DNA from: Ophiosphaerella korrae
Lineage: Eukaryota; Ascomycota; Dothideomycetes; Pleosporales; Phaeosphaeriaceae
Assembly (NCBI GenBank): GCA_028456385.1
Contig: JALNQF010000220.1
Span: 1 to 64,000 of the forward strand
Direction of reading: 5' to 3'
DNA length: 64,000 nucleotides
A program made the position numbers and the translations under genes. Positions 13,292-25,599 of this stretch are shown one piece after another. Under the pieces are notes generated by a model. The model searched no databases. It worked only from the letters and a program-made list of their open reading frames with translations, and was not told the origin of the DNA. The number at the start of each line of letters is the position of its first letter. Position 1 is the first letter of the stretch.

Positions 13292-13640
13292 ATAAATATT
13301 TAAATATAAATAGAATAGAAGTTTAGTACTCTTTTTTTAGAGTTCTATTAAATAAGTATTAGTAATCCTATAATATATATATTACGCTACGTTATAAAGA
13401 GAACAAAAAATAGTATTTAACTAAATTAATAGTAGGCTTAAAGTATATAAACTAGTAAGGTAAATAAATATTTAAATATAAATAAGATAAAAGTTTAGTA
13501 CTCTTATTTTAGAGTTCTATTAAATAAAGTATTAGTAATCCTATAAATCTTATATTACGCTATATAATAAAGGAAACTAAAGATAGTATCTAACTAACTT
13601 AGTAGTAGGCTAGAAGTATATAAGGTAATAAAGTAAATAA
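13292..13640. repeat. Two-copy direct repeat, period about 170 bp
   Basis: A block starting ATAAATATTTAAATATAAAT and running through TAGAGTTCTATTAAATAA is repeated head to tail (about 13292-13461 and 13462-13640) with scattered substitutions. No function is suggested. Confidence 0.8.
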
Positions 13641-13899
13641 TTTATACTTAGATTCTAAAATTAAACTAATCTATATCTATAAAGAGAGTATATAAACTAA
13701 ATAAAATATAAGTTAGTAGTACTAGTAAGTACGTAAGTATAAAACTTTATTAAATATTCTATTATCTAATAAAACTCTATATATATTTTATAAATAAGGC
13801 CTAACCTAAAATAATTTTTAAGTTTCTCTTAAGCTACTATACTATCTAGCCTTACTACTCTATAGCTAAAGATACTTTAACACTAACTTACTTACTAAA

Positions 13900-14671
13900 A
13901 GTAAGCTAGAATCTACGTCTTCTACTATACTATAAGCTAGAAGTATAAAGATATTATTTAAGTAATAGGAGTTAAATATTATACTATATATAAGTATACT
14001 CTATCTTATCTTACTTTATAAAAGCTAGCTAGCTAACTACTAATTCTAAATACTCTTCTCTACTAAAAGCTCTTTAGTTATACTAAAGTTAATAAAGAGT
14101 AATAAAAGAAGCTTCTTAGGTATATTACTAATAAGCTAGGTTTAAAGCTTAACTAATAAATACTTAGAAAAGCTTTTAATAAAGAAGGCTATTATAAAAA
14201 GATAGTAATAGAGAAGCTTTTTTTTAAAGATATTTACTTAAATTACTACTTAATCTAAGTAAATACTTATATAAACTAGCCTTAAGATATCTAGAATAGA
14301 TTAATCTAGTCTAATAAGTTAGCTTTTAGATATAGAAGAAAGTAGGTATATATTATAAAAGTAGTAGAGGAAAAGTACTACTTAGACTATATTATCTTAA
14401 AGGTTAAAGATTTCTACTATAGAATAGTTTAGGCTTATATTAAAAGAAATAGATTAAAAAAGCCCTTACTAATTTAGGATTAAGATTAATAAGGTAATAC
14501 TACCTTAGCCTCTTACTTCTAGAGAGTTATTCCTTTAATTTAATCTTTTAAGTAAGAGTACAAGCTATTTAGAGTTAAGATAAGTAAAACTATTCTAATA
14601 TAAGATAATACTTCTCTTTATAAGGCTCTAGCTACTAAGACTCCTTTCTATTAGCTTACTATTTAGCTACT
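13900..14671 (+). pseudogene. Tc1/mariner-type transposase, N-terminal part (interrupted)
   Basis: Read through stops on the plus strand, this gives a Tc1-like transposase. One segment, LRKAFNKEGYYKKI (about 14150), is typical of the DNA-binding to catalytic linker. A catalytic region near 14310-14330 (SNKLAF) seems to derive from a DE motif. The second aspartate lies in I*DNTSLYKA near 14600-14635. The frame runs into the CTACT target duplication (14667-14671) of the copia element and resumes at 34996. The start and the left terminal inverted repeat were not located. Confidence 0.8.
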
Positions 14672-15231
14672 TATTAGATTTAAAAGAAGTTATAGTAGTT
14701 TAATAAAAAGGCTTTTTTATAATAGCTATATAAGTACTTTATTAGAGAGAGATACTAGAGCTTTTAGAAAAGCTCTTTTTTAGTTAGTTACTTATAACTT
14801 AAAAGTACTAGGTATAAACTAAGTAGATTAATTAATCTTTCTATCTTTATCTATCTCTAGCCCTACGCTCTATCTATATATCTATAATATAGTAGTCTTA
14901 GCTAAGTCTCTTAAAATAGTAGTAAACTAAATCTTTAATACTTTTTCTATTAAGGTACTAGTTTCTTTATTATATTAGTTATACTAATATTATCTATTTC
15001 TTTATATATAAGATCCTTTATTTAATTCCTTTACTTATAAAAGTTAAAGCTATAATCTATTTAGCTATAGTAGAGTTAGTAACTTAGTAATTATTATACC
15101 TATACGCTAAGCTAATTAGATTGTAGTACTAGCTTAAGTAAGCTAATTAATAGATTCTAAGTATACTTAGAATCTATTACGCCTCTCTATATATATACTA
15201 TTAAGTATCTAATTAAGTAACTTATCTAATA
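14672..15231 (-). repeat. 3' LTR of the copia element
   Basis: 560 bp, RIPed along its whole length. It matches 34425-34990. Confidence 0.92.
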
Positions 15232-15279
15232 TACTTTTTTAAGTTAGTAACTTATTAGTAAGCTAGATATTTATAAGAT

Positions 15280-16485
15280 AAGTATAAGATTTTTAAAGTA
15301 GTCTTAGATTTTATCTAGAAGTACTTTATATATTATTTAGTATTCTATTACTTCTATTAGTCTAAGCTATTTTAAGAAGCTTTTTTATTTATTTACTAGT
15401 AAGACTTTTATAAAGCTATCTACTATTATCTCTATTAATAGAGTATATTCTACTTTAATTTAGCTAGTAGAGACCTCTTATCTTAGCTAATAATTATAGA
15501 TATTAACGTGCTAAAGCTTAGTTTATAGCTTAGCTAGTTCTTTAGTAATAAGCTAGATTATTTAAGTATTATTATACTAGATTGTAATATAGTTTATAAA
15601 GAGCTTAATATATAGTTTATTAAAAAGTTTTAATATAAAGATTACTTCTTTTACTACTTATAATAAAGCTAGTAACTTAGCTTTAGTTATAGAAGTAGTA
15701 ACTATATCTTACTTATTTACTCTTTATATAATAAGCCTATTAAAAAGTTTAATTATATAGCTTTATAAACTTTTTTAGTTTATAGTATTATTAGTAAAGG
15801 AAGTATTACTAGTAACTTATAATAAGTTACTTCTAATTAGCTAGAGTACCCTTAATCTTATATAAAAGAAGTATATACGTACTTAATTAGTAGCTTTATA
15901 GTAAGTAGTACTTAGGTTTATAAAAAAATAAGCTAGTTATAATATTATAAAAGCTATATCTAGCTAAGTAGTTATAGTAGTAAATAGAAGTAAACTAATT
16001 TTACGTTAGTATTTATTAATCTTAGATAGTATTACCTAACTAGTATAAGCTCTAAGTTTAGTAGTAGCTATAAGTATATTGTAATAGATATATAGTTTAT
16101 CTATAAGCTAACTTATTTTATTAATATATACTACTTGTAGTAGTTAAATTATATATTACTCTTTATCTTAAATTACTTTAATACTAAGAAACTATTAGAG
16201 ATTTATTTCTCTAGTAATAGTATACATCTCTTTTAGAAGATTAGTTACTTACTATACTTCCTTAGTTTTCTATTTATTATATACGAGAATAATATTATCT
16301 ATATAGAAAAAGATAATAATTTTATCTTTAACTATATAGTATAGTTTATATAGTACTATTTAAAAGCTTATAGCTTTAAGTATAGCTATAAAATTTTTTT
16401 ACTATAAGAGAAGTAAGATCTAGAGACTATATAAGGCTTTTTAGACTTAGAGGATTATACCTTTCTTTTAGTATCTCTTTAGTAT
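15280..16485 (-). pseudogene. Copia RT (C-terminal part) and RNase H, RIPed
   Basis: On the minus strand the RT active site reads FFYIDNI (around 16290-16310), from copia FxYVDDI. It is followed by the FLxI block and the RNase H region, with a segment resembling the conserved copia C-terminus near 15370-15520. The reading continues across chromovirus B: the RT N-terminal part is at 23525 onward, joined through the TCTTA duplication. Confidence 0.85.
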
Positions 16486-16490
16486 TCTTA

Positions 16491-16919
16491 TATTACAGGT
16501 GTAATAGAAGAAATCGAGATAGAACTAATTAGTCCTAATCTAGGCGCTAACGAAGCATAGGACGAGTAGGGTAACAACCTCGATTAGGAGACTACACATA
16601 ACTAGGACACCTAGGCTAATCTATAATCTATAGACTCTTAGCATTAATAGATTATAGATTAAGACAATCTATAATCTACTAGTCTTAGCAACTATAGATT
16701 ATAGATTACAACAAGTATATAGTTAGCAAAATGCGCATTATTAGGATAGTATTAGTAATTCAATCCTTTAACTATAGAACGCTAATATAGGACAGTTACA
16801 AAACATCCTCTATTGTTTATAAGTTATTATAGATTATAACCTAAGCTTTTACTATTAACTCCTAATCTACTAATACTCTTTAGGTACTAGGAAGTTGACC
16901 CCTAGGACACCCTATTACA
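16491..16919 (+). repeat. 5' LTR of chromovirus B
   Basis: 429 bp. The distal half (shared block CTATAGAACGCTAATA onward) is near-identical to the LTRs of A and C. The first roughly 200 bp are unrelated to them and contain repeated ATCTATAATCTA palindromic blocks. The 54-bp subrepeat of A and C is absent. Confidence 0.93.
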
Positions 16920-17039
16920 CCTTACTAATTTAGTTATTACGAGAAGTAAAGCGTAAGTAGCGCGCAGTCTAGCTAATACAATAGTAGAAAGTTTAACTAA
17001 AATAAGTAAAGCCTCTAAAAGTAGTTATAAGTCTAACAG

Positions 17040-20000
17040 CACTGCATAAGAAATAATTAAGGACTAAATTAACAATTTAATCTTAGACAAAGAAGATATA
17101 AAAATAGTAATTAATACTTTAGAAATATAGAACAAGGAACTACAAGATTACGCAAAGTAGAATAAAGTATAGATTAAAGCTATTATTAAAAGTTAGAATT
17201 AGATAGAACTAATTACACAACGTCTAGTAATAAGTGCATCAAAGAAACTACCTAAGATACCTATTCTTAAGAAGTTTAATAGAATAAGAGAGAAACTAAG
17301 ACCCTTTATTACTTTAGTACAACTCTAGATAGATGTATAAGTACTACACTTCGATATAGAAGAAAAGAAAGTAATATATATTAGGTTGTACCTTAAAGAA
17401 AACGCAATAAGATAGTATAAACCTTACTAGATAGACTATACGACACACTCTCTAATAACCTAGAAGGATAAAACTAGAGCTATTTTTAGAAGTTACAAGT
17501 ACTTTACTAAACAAATAAGAACAGCATTTAGGGATATAGACGTTACCTAACAAGCTAAAGAATAGCTAGAAAAGCTTATACAAAGTTAGAGCGTTCCTAA
17601 GTATATATTATAATTTAAATAACTATTACAAAATATAGAGTAGAATAAGTTAGCCTTAATATTATAATTTAAGTAAGGACTAAACTTAAAAATTTAATAC
17701 AAGATAATATATATAGAAAAACTAAGGACACTAGAGGCTCTAAAGTAATAGGTAATACAAATTAACAACAATCTTTAAGAATAGAAGAAAAATAAATATA
17801 GAGGTTACACCTAGAATTATAATAAAGGAGACCCTATAATCCTTAACGCTAACAAAGATAGAAAGAAAAAGAAGAATAAAGACTTTACGTACTTTAATTA
17901 TAGTAAACTAGGCTACTACGCGAAAGACTACTAATTAAAGAAGAGAAAAGATATAGTATATTATAAATACAGGAAACCTAGACACTTTATAAAGGACTAC
18001 AAGAATAAGGACTTAAAGAAAGAAACCTAGTTAAAGACGACTAAAAAGAAGAAAGAAGCACTACAAGTATAGGCTAAACCTTAGGAGAAAGTAGCTAAGA
18101 GTAAAGAAATACAATACGTAATACTCTATTAGACCTTTTATTACAAAGACAACTACTATATATATCTTTTTAGTAAATAGAGAGTAAAATACTTCCTATA
18201 ATAGAAGTAGAAAGTAGTAGTAATAAAAGAAGATAGAACAAAAGCTTAGCTAAAAGAAATAGCTTAAGTAATAGACCTACTAGAAGAAGATCTAGAAGGG
18301 GAAGAGCCCCTAGTACTATTAATCTAGGCTAAAGGACTAACACTAGATAAAGAGACTACTACAACTACCTCTAAAGAACTATAGGGAAGTAAGAGATAGG
18401 TTAGTATAAAAGGTATAGAGTATACCTAGCTAATAATATATAGCTATAATAGCTATATAACTATAGATATAGAAGAACGAGATAAAGAATAGAAGTTTGT
18501 TTAAAAATACTTACTAGTTATAAGTATAGAGGAAGCGTACAAAGACTAGAAAGAACGCAATCCTAAAGAAATAAAGTTTAGGCTATTTTAAGAATAGATA
18601 AAGCAATATATAGTTATAGTAAAAAGAATACCTATATAAAAAGAATAGTAATACCTTATAAGAAAGATGTAATAGATTAATAAAGCCTATATACTAAGAG
18701 TACTAGTAGTGTACTATATCCTAATAATAGATGTACCTAGTAAAAGCAAATACTAGGAAGGGGATAATAAAATAATAGATCTAAAACATCTAGTATATTT
18801 TAAAGTATTATAGATATTATACTTAGATAAGAATTGTATTACATATAGGAACCCTAAAGTAAATAATAATATATAGCCTACAAGAAGAAGAGGCTATAAC
18901 TACACGAGAGTAATTCTAGTAGAAAATATCTAAGGATAGGAAGTAATCCTAGAAGATAGATACGTAGTAGTAAGACCTAGCCTAAAACTATCTAAGAAAT
19001 GCGTCTAAGGAAGACTATAGTACAAATATATAAACGACGAATATCTAAAATACAAAGAATATAAACTTAAAGTAGGCCTATAGCCCTAAAAGGATAAATA
19101 ATTTACAAAGCTACCTAAATAAGAAAAACTAGAAAGTATAGGAGGCCTACACATTACAAAAACAGGTATATACTAAAAAAAGAAAGTATAATTAATAATT
19201 AATAGTAGAGCTACAAGAAACTTTATATTAAAGAAGTTTATAGAAATATAAGGAATAAAGTATATAATAAAGAAATACCCTTAATAACTAAGTATAATTA
19301 AAGGAAAACTATTTTAGGAACTAATATAGTTTAAGATAGCACCTTTAATACTAAGGTTAGAAGGACTAGAAATTAAGAATATAGTTATAGATATAACGAC
19401 AATTAATAACAAATAAGATATAATATTAGGTATACTATAGTTATAAATAACTAACCTATACATTAATTAGAAGATAGAGAAGATTAACTACTATAAAATA
19501 GACACGTTAAAGGCCTACAAGAACACCTACAAAGGAGAATTCCTAGAAGAATATAAAAAATAGGAAGAATAGCTTATAGAACCTAAAGATTACCTTCTAG
19601 AACATTAACTATAGGACTTAGCGATAGAAATAGAAGAAGGAAAAGACGTAGGGTAGAGCCTAGTCTACTAGAAAATAGAAGAAGAATTAAAGATTAAATA
19701 AGTATTTATTTAAAACGTAATAAAGAAGAGATAGATAAGAGAATCTAAATCTTTAGTAGCTTATAGACTTATCTTTATAGACAAGAAAAGAATAAGTAAT
19801 AAAAGACCTTATATAGACTTTAGAAAAACTAACGTAGTTATAAATAAGAACTAATACCCCTTACTAAAGATAGACGTAATACAAGATAAACTATAGAAAG
19901 CAACGATCTTTACAAAGTTAGACATCTAGAACGCCTACTACTAAATTAGAATTAAAGAAGGCGATAAATAGAAAATAGTATTTAGAACACAATAGAGATT

Positions 20001-22420
20001 ATATAAATATTTAGTTATACTATTTAGCTTAATAAACGCACTAGTAGTATTCTAAGAAAAGATTAATATAGTACTAAGAGAGTACTTAGACATATTTATA
20101 TTTGTATACTTAGACAACATCCTTATATTCTTAGAAATAGAGGAAGAACATATATAATATATATATAAAGTACTAGAAAAACTAGTAGAAGCTAAAATAT
20201 TTCTTAAGATAAGAAAATACAAGTTCTTTATAAAAGAAATAGACTTTCTAGAGTTTATTATAGAACTAAGAAAGATTAAGATTAATCTAGAAAAGATTAA
20301 GTTAATTAACAAATAGCTAATACTAAAAAACCTAAAAGAGGTACAATAATTTTATAGGCTAGCTAACTTTTATAGAAAGTTAATAATAGGATAGTCTAAA
20401 GATATAGAACTAATAACAAGACTTATAAAAAAAGATGTACTATTTAAATAGATAAAAGAATACAATAAAGTATTTAAGAAGATTAAAAAGAAGTTTATAG
20501 AAAACCTAGTTATTAGAATATATAACCTAGACCTACTAGTAATAGTAAAGATAGACGTATCTAACTTAGTCTATAGAATAGTACTAATATAAGAAGATCT
20601 AGAGACTAAAAAGGAATACTTAGTTAAGTACTTCTCTAAGAAAATAAAAATAGTAGAACTTAACTACCTAATCTATAATAAAGAAATACTAGTAATTTAT
20701 AAAACATTTAAGTAATAGAGAGTATACCTACAAGGAGCAAAATATTAGACAAAGGTCTATATAGACTACAAGAATCTTATAGGATTTATAATAAATAAAG
20801 AATTATTATAATACTATACAAGATAGTAGGAATACTTATTAACGTTTAATATAAAAATTATATATATAAAAAGGAAAGATAATTAGTTTATAGACGCCCT
20901 TAGTAGAAGGCTAGACTTATAAGAAGAAGTAAGCGCTACTAGTATAGTTCTAATTAAGAACAAAGAAGGACACTTAGTCTTAAATACACACAAAATAGCT
21001 ACAATACTTAAAAGGAAGAGTAGTAAGCTAGATAAATAGATTTAGAAAATAATAAAAGAAGTATCTAAAGAAATAGAGAAACTAGAAATCTAAGAAAGAT
21101 TTGTATAAGCTTATAGAAGAATATATATCTTAAAGAAGATCTAGAGAGAATTTATACGATAATTCTATAAATTACTAGTATATAGTTACTAAAGTATTAA
21201 GAAAATATTAGATAGACTACTACGAGACTACTATATTCTAAAAGTAAGACAATTAGTAATAGAGGTACTATAAGACTATATAGAATATTAAAAGAATAAA
21301 TATAATAGATATATACTATATAGAATATTATAACTAGTAGAAGTACTAGAATAACTATAGAGAGTTATTACAATAGACTTTATTACAAAGTTACTAAAGT
21401 CTAAAGACTTAATATTAGGAGTTAAGTATAATAGAATCTTAATAATAGTAGACAAACTTATAAAGTACTTATACTTTAGACTATATAAAGAAAAAAGTAG
21501 GATAGAGGTTACTATATACTAGGTTCTAGGAACTATAATTAGTTAATATAGACTACTAGATAAGATTATTATAGATAGAGACGTACGATTTATATTAAAA
21601 TTATAGGGAACAATAACAGTACAATTAGGAATTAAATATATAATATCTACAGCATATTACCTATAAATAAATAGATAGTTAGAATAAATAAATTAGATAG
21701 TAGAACAATACCTAAGATACTACCTTAACTACAACTAGAACAATTAGGTACAGCTACTACCTATAGCATAGTTAGTATATAATAGCGCAAAGAACGTAGT
21801 AATAAGAGTATTACCTTTTTTCGCGAACTATAGATTCGAACCTAATATATATTAGTTACTAAGAAATTAGATATCTTAGTCCTTAAGAGGAGAAAGTTTT
21901 ACTAATAGACTTAAGGACATATATAATTAATTAAGATAGGATGTAGAATTCCTATATAATTGTATAGCAAAATACTACAACAAGAAATATAAAAAAGAAC
22001 CTTAATTTAGAAAGAGAGAAAAAGTATAGTTAGTATAGAAAAATATTAAAAGCAAGCAACTAAGTTTAAAATTAGACTACGTTAAGATAAGACTATATAG
22101 AATTAAGAAAGAAGTTACACTAGTTATATTTAAGTTAAAGCTACTAAACAAAATAAAGATATACCTAATATTTTACGTAGCTCTACTAGAATAAGTACTA
22201 TAGAATATAGAACTACTAGTATATAAAGTAGATATATATAGAGAACAAGAAGAATAGGAAGTTAAAGAAATCCTACAATACTAGTTCTATAATAAAAGGA
22301 ACTACTACTTAGTAGAATAGATAAGTATAGATAAAAAAGGATAACTATAAGAGAAGATATAGAAACTAGAGGACAACCTTAATTACCCTAAGAAACTAGA
22401 AAAGTTCTAAAGTTAAAACC
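17040..22420 (+). pseudogene. Gag-Pol of chromovirus B, RIP-inactivated
   Basis: The domain order is clear through stops. Gag is at about 17340-17680. Two zinc knuckles with Cys now Tyr are at 17884-18010. The protease reads NSRATRNF near 19200, from a DSGAT-type site. RT is at 19740-20330 with YLDN at 20107-20118, RNase H at about 20530-20710, and the integrase core at 21360-21740 with its catalytic-Glu region read as LE*IN. A GPY/F-like module is at 22020-22200 and a C-terminal chromodomain at 22250-22400, where Trp codons read TAG. These domains identify a chromovirus. Confidence 0.9.
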
Positions 22421-23090
22421 CTCTAGAACGCCTAGTAGCAAACTAAGAGAACTAACATTACTAACAATAGATAGAGAGACAATAAGGACGTTTAGCGTAG
22501 GACCTACTACAGCAACACTAAACGCCTTATCTAGATCTAGCTTAGCTTCTAGAGCTACTAACTACTTAGCTAATTTCTTATTATTTAAGGCCTTTATCTT
22601 ATAAAGACGAGAGAGATAAGCTTAATTCTCTACTAGCTTACTCTACGTAAGCTCCTAGATACGCTTACGCTTAGCTTTAGCCTCTACGATTTAAGACAGT
22701 AATTTCTCTTAAGTCTAGTTAACAGCTTTCCCTATTATTGTTAAGCCTAGACGCAAAAATAAGTGTAATAAACTTATACTTAGAAAGAAAAATACTAAAT
22801 ATATTATAAGAGCTATATATATTTGCACAAATATACACTTTATAAGCTCTACTATTATTTATAGAAATAATACAAAGAAGAGACTTAGGGTTTAACTTAG
22901 GAGAAATACAACAAGAATAAGGAAATATTTTAACACTATTACGTAACACGCAATTAGTAAAGAGATAGTAATAACGTGTAGATAAAATAGTTATAAGGGA
23001 GGATAAAGAACTCTATATTAATAAAGAAACTAGACTAATAACTCTAGCTCTAAGATAGGTAAACTAGGACCTACCTAGGAGAAGAGATAG

Positions 23091-23519
23091 TATTACAGGT
23101 ATAACAGAAGAAATTAAGATAGAACTAATTAGTCCTAATCTAGGCACTAACAAAGTATAGGACAAGTAGAGTAACAACCTTAATTAAGAGACTACACATA
23201 ACTAGAACACCTAGGCTAATCTATAATCTATAGACTCTTAGTATTAATAGATTATAGATTAGGACGATCTATAATCTACTAGTCTTAGTAACTATAGATT
23301 ATAGATTACAACAAGTATATAGTTAGTAAGATGCGTATTATTAGGATAGTATTAGTAATTTAATCCTTTAACTATAGAACGCTAATACAAGATAGTTACA
23401 AAATATCCTCTATTGTTTATAAGTTATTATAGATTATAACCTAAGCTTTTACTATTAACTTCTAATCTACTAATACCCTTTAGGTACTAGGAAGTCGACT
23501 CCTAGGACACCCTATTACA
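23091..23519 (+). repeat. 3' LTR of chromovirus B
   Basis: 429 bp, partner of 16491-16919, with scattered C-to-T and G-to-A differences. Confidence 0.93.
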
Positions 23520-23524
23520 TCTTA

Positions 23525-24580
23525 TATAGATTTTTTAGTCTATTACTATATAAATAAAAGCGTTAGTTATATTATACTATTTTAGTTTAAGATTATATTT
23601 AGTAGTAATAGCTATAAGTATCTAAAAAGAATAGCTATCTAGTATTATAGTATAAGTTATTTATACTATAATATTTTATTATAAGTTTCTTTATATAATT
23701 AGTTAAGCTTTATATTTAATAAAGTAATAATATTTATTAACTTTATATATATATACTTATATATAGTCTAGTATCTACTAGCTAGTACGCTAGATAGGTT
23801 TAGCTAGTACTTTAGTCTATAATCTTATCTAGCTATAACTAGTTAGGTAGGCTTACTTAGCTTTCTTAAATTGTTTACCTATTAGATAGCTATCTAGGTT
23901 TATTTAGTATAAAAGTAGTAATAGGAGTTAATTAACGTAAAGCTTTAGTCTTTTTATAAGTATCTTTTTTATTTTAGCTTTATTTATAAGCTTTCTTTAA
24001 TATTTTCTAAAGTTACTTACTTAAGTACTAGCTATAAAAGCTACTACCTATAGTATAGTTTTAGATAAGCTATAGTTATTATATAATATTAATACTAGCT
24101 AATCTCTAGTTATTAACTAAGCTAGTAGTACTACTAGAGGTAGAGATAGTAGAAGAGTTAAATAGTAGTCTACGATCTTTCTTCTATAGTAGTAGCTAAG
24201 TAGATCTACTTTATTATTATTAGTATATATATCTAACTTAGTATTATCTTTATAGAAAGACTCTATCTCTAGCTTATATACTAGTACTAAGAGCTTAATT
24301 ATTTTAATATAAGTAGTAATCTCTTTTAGTATTTAATATATAAAGTTATCTATTAAGTTCTTTATTTTACTATTAAAGATTATTTACTTATTTATAAAGA
24401 TAGTATACTACTAAGCTAATCCTAATAAAAAGGGGCTAATAGCTAGTTAAGCTATTATAGTAGTATACAATATATATACTAGTTATTATTACTTAAAGTT
24501 CTTCGTACTTGCTTAGAACTTGCTTAAGGTTATACTAAGTTATATATAGAAGAATATACTAGCTAATAGAGCTAGTACGC
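23525..24580 (-). pseudogene. Copia Pol, RT N-terminal part and upstream linker, RIPed
   Basis: The segment adjoining chromovirus B translates on the minus strand to the copia RT block around TNAFIY and IYIRP (about 23540-23660), directly upstream of the RT portion at 16485. It is cut at 24580 by chromovirus C. Confidence 0.75.
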
Positions 24581-24966
24581 TGTAATAGGCTACCTATTGT
24601 TAACTATAGGTACTAGTAATAGGGGTTAGTAGATTAGGAAGTAATAACAAAAGCTTGTTTTATAATCTATAATAACTATAAATAATAAAAGATATTTTGT
24701 AACTATCTTGTATTAGCGTTCTATAGTTAAAGGATTAAATTACTAATACTATCCTAATAATGCGCATACTATTAACTATATACCTAGGCCTCTTAGCTAA
24801 CTTTGTACTTTGTATTTACTAAGATTACGAATTGTAAATCTATTACGTATCTCTATTGTAGTTAGTCTCCTAGTCTAGTTTATTTTCCTATAGGTTATAT
24901 ATATTGTTATTATTTATAGTAAGACTAATTAGTTTAAATTAGTTTTTTCTTGTTATAGCTGTAACA
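24581..24966 (-). repeat. 3' LTR of chromovirus C
   Basis: 386 bp with a single copy of the 54-bp subrepeat. Confidence 0.92.
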
Positions 24967-25599
24967 CTATTCCCCTCTTTAGGTAGGTTCTTGTTTCTCT
25001 ACCCTAGGCCTAAGGTTATTAGTCTAGTTTCTTTATTTATTTCTAGTTCCTTATTATTCTCTATATCTTCGCATTCTAATTGTAATAAACTTCTTCTTAT
25101 TACTTCTATCGCTTATAATAGGGTTAAAATATTTCCTTGCGCCTATTATACTCGATTAAAGCTTACTTATCTTATATCTTTAAAGGATAGTAAGTATTGT
25201 AGCGAATGTATCTTAGCTAATATTTAATATAAGTATACACCTTCTAGTATCTCTCTTATAGAGTATAAGTATTCGATTTCTATATAGTCTCTTCTTACTA
25301 AGTTGTATAGAGTAAGCTATTAACTAAGCTTAAGAGATACTATTATTATAGCTTATAGAGGCTAAGGCTAAGTGCAAGCTAACTCTTTATAAGCTAGTAG
25401 ATCTTTATTCTTATATTAAGCGTCTTTATAAGATAAAGGCTTATAATAACGCTAAATCGCCTAAATAGTCTTGTACCTTAGAGGCTAAGATAGACCTTAA
25501 GGATGTAGTTTAGGCTATTCTAGCTCCTATCACATTAGACGTTCCTAACGCCTCTCTATTTAGCGCTAGTAGTACTAATTTTCTTAGTTTACTATAAGG

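Larger units (their letters stand above)
16491..23519 (+). mobile_element. Chromovirus B (Ty3/gypsy), RIPed, inside copia RT
   Basis: 7,029 bp with two 429-bp LTRs (16491-16919, 23091-23519) and a perfect TCTTA duplication (16486-16490, 23520-23524). A purine-rich tract (GGAGAAGAGATAG, 23078-23090) precedes the right LTR. Bases just inside the left LTR (CCTTACTAATTTAGTTATT) match the corresponding position of A and C, as expected for a shared primer-binding site. It is inserted in the RT coding region of the copia element. Confidence 0.95.

Noticed and set aside
20052..20312. 86-codon minus-strand open frame
   Set aside because: It is antisense to the RT domain of chromovirus B, whose plus-strand reading gives clear RT motifs.
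22719..22949. 76-codon minus-strand open frame
   Set aside because: It lies antisense in the 3' untranslated part of chromovirus B.
24991..25227. 78-codon plus-strand open frame
   Set aside because: It lies antisense within the 3' region of chromovirus C and has no domain.
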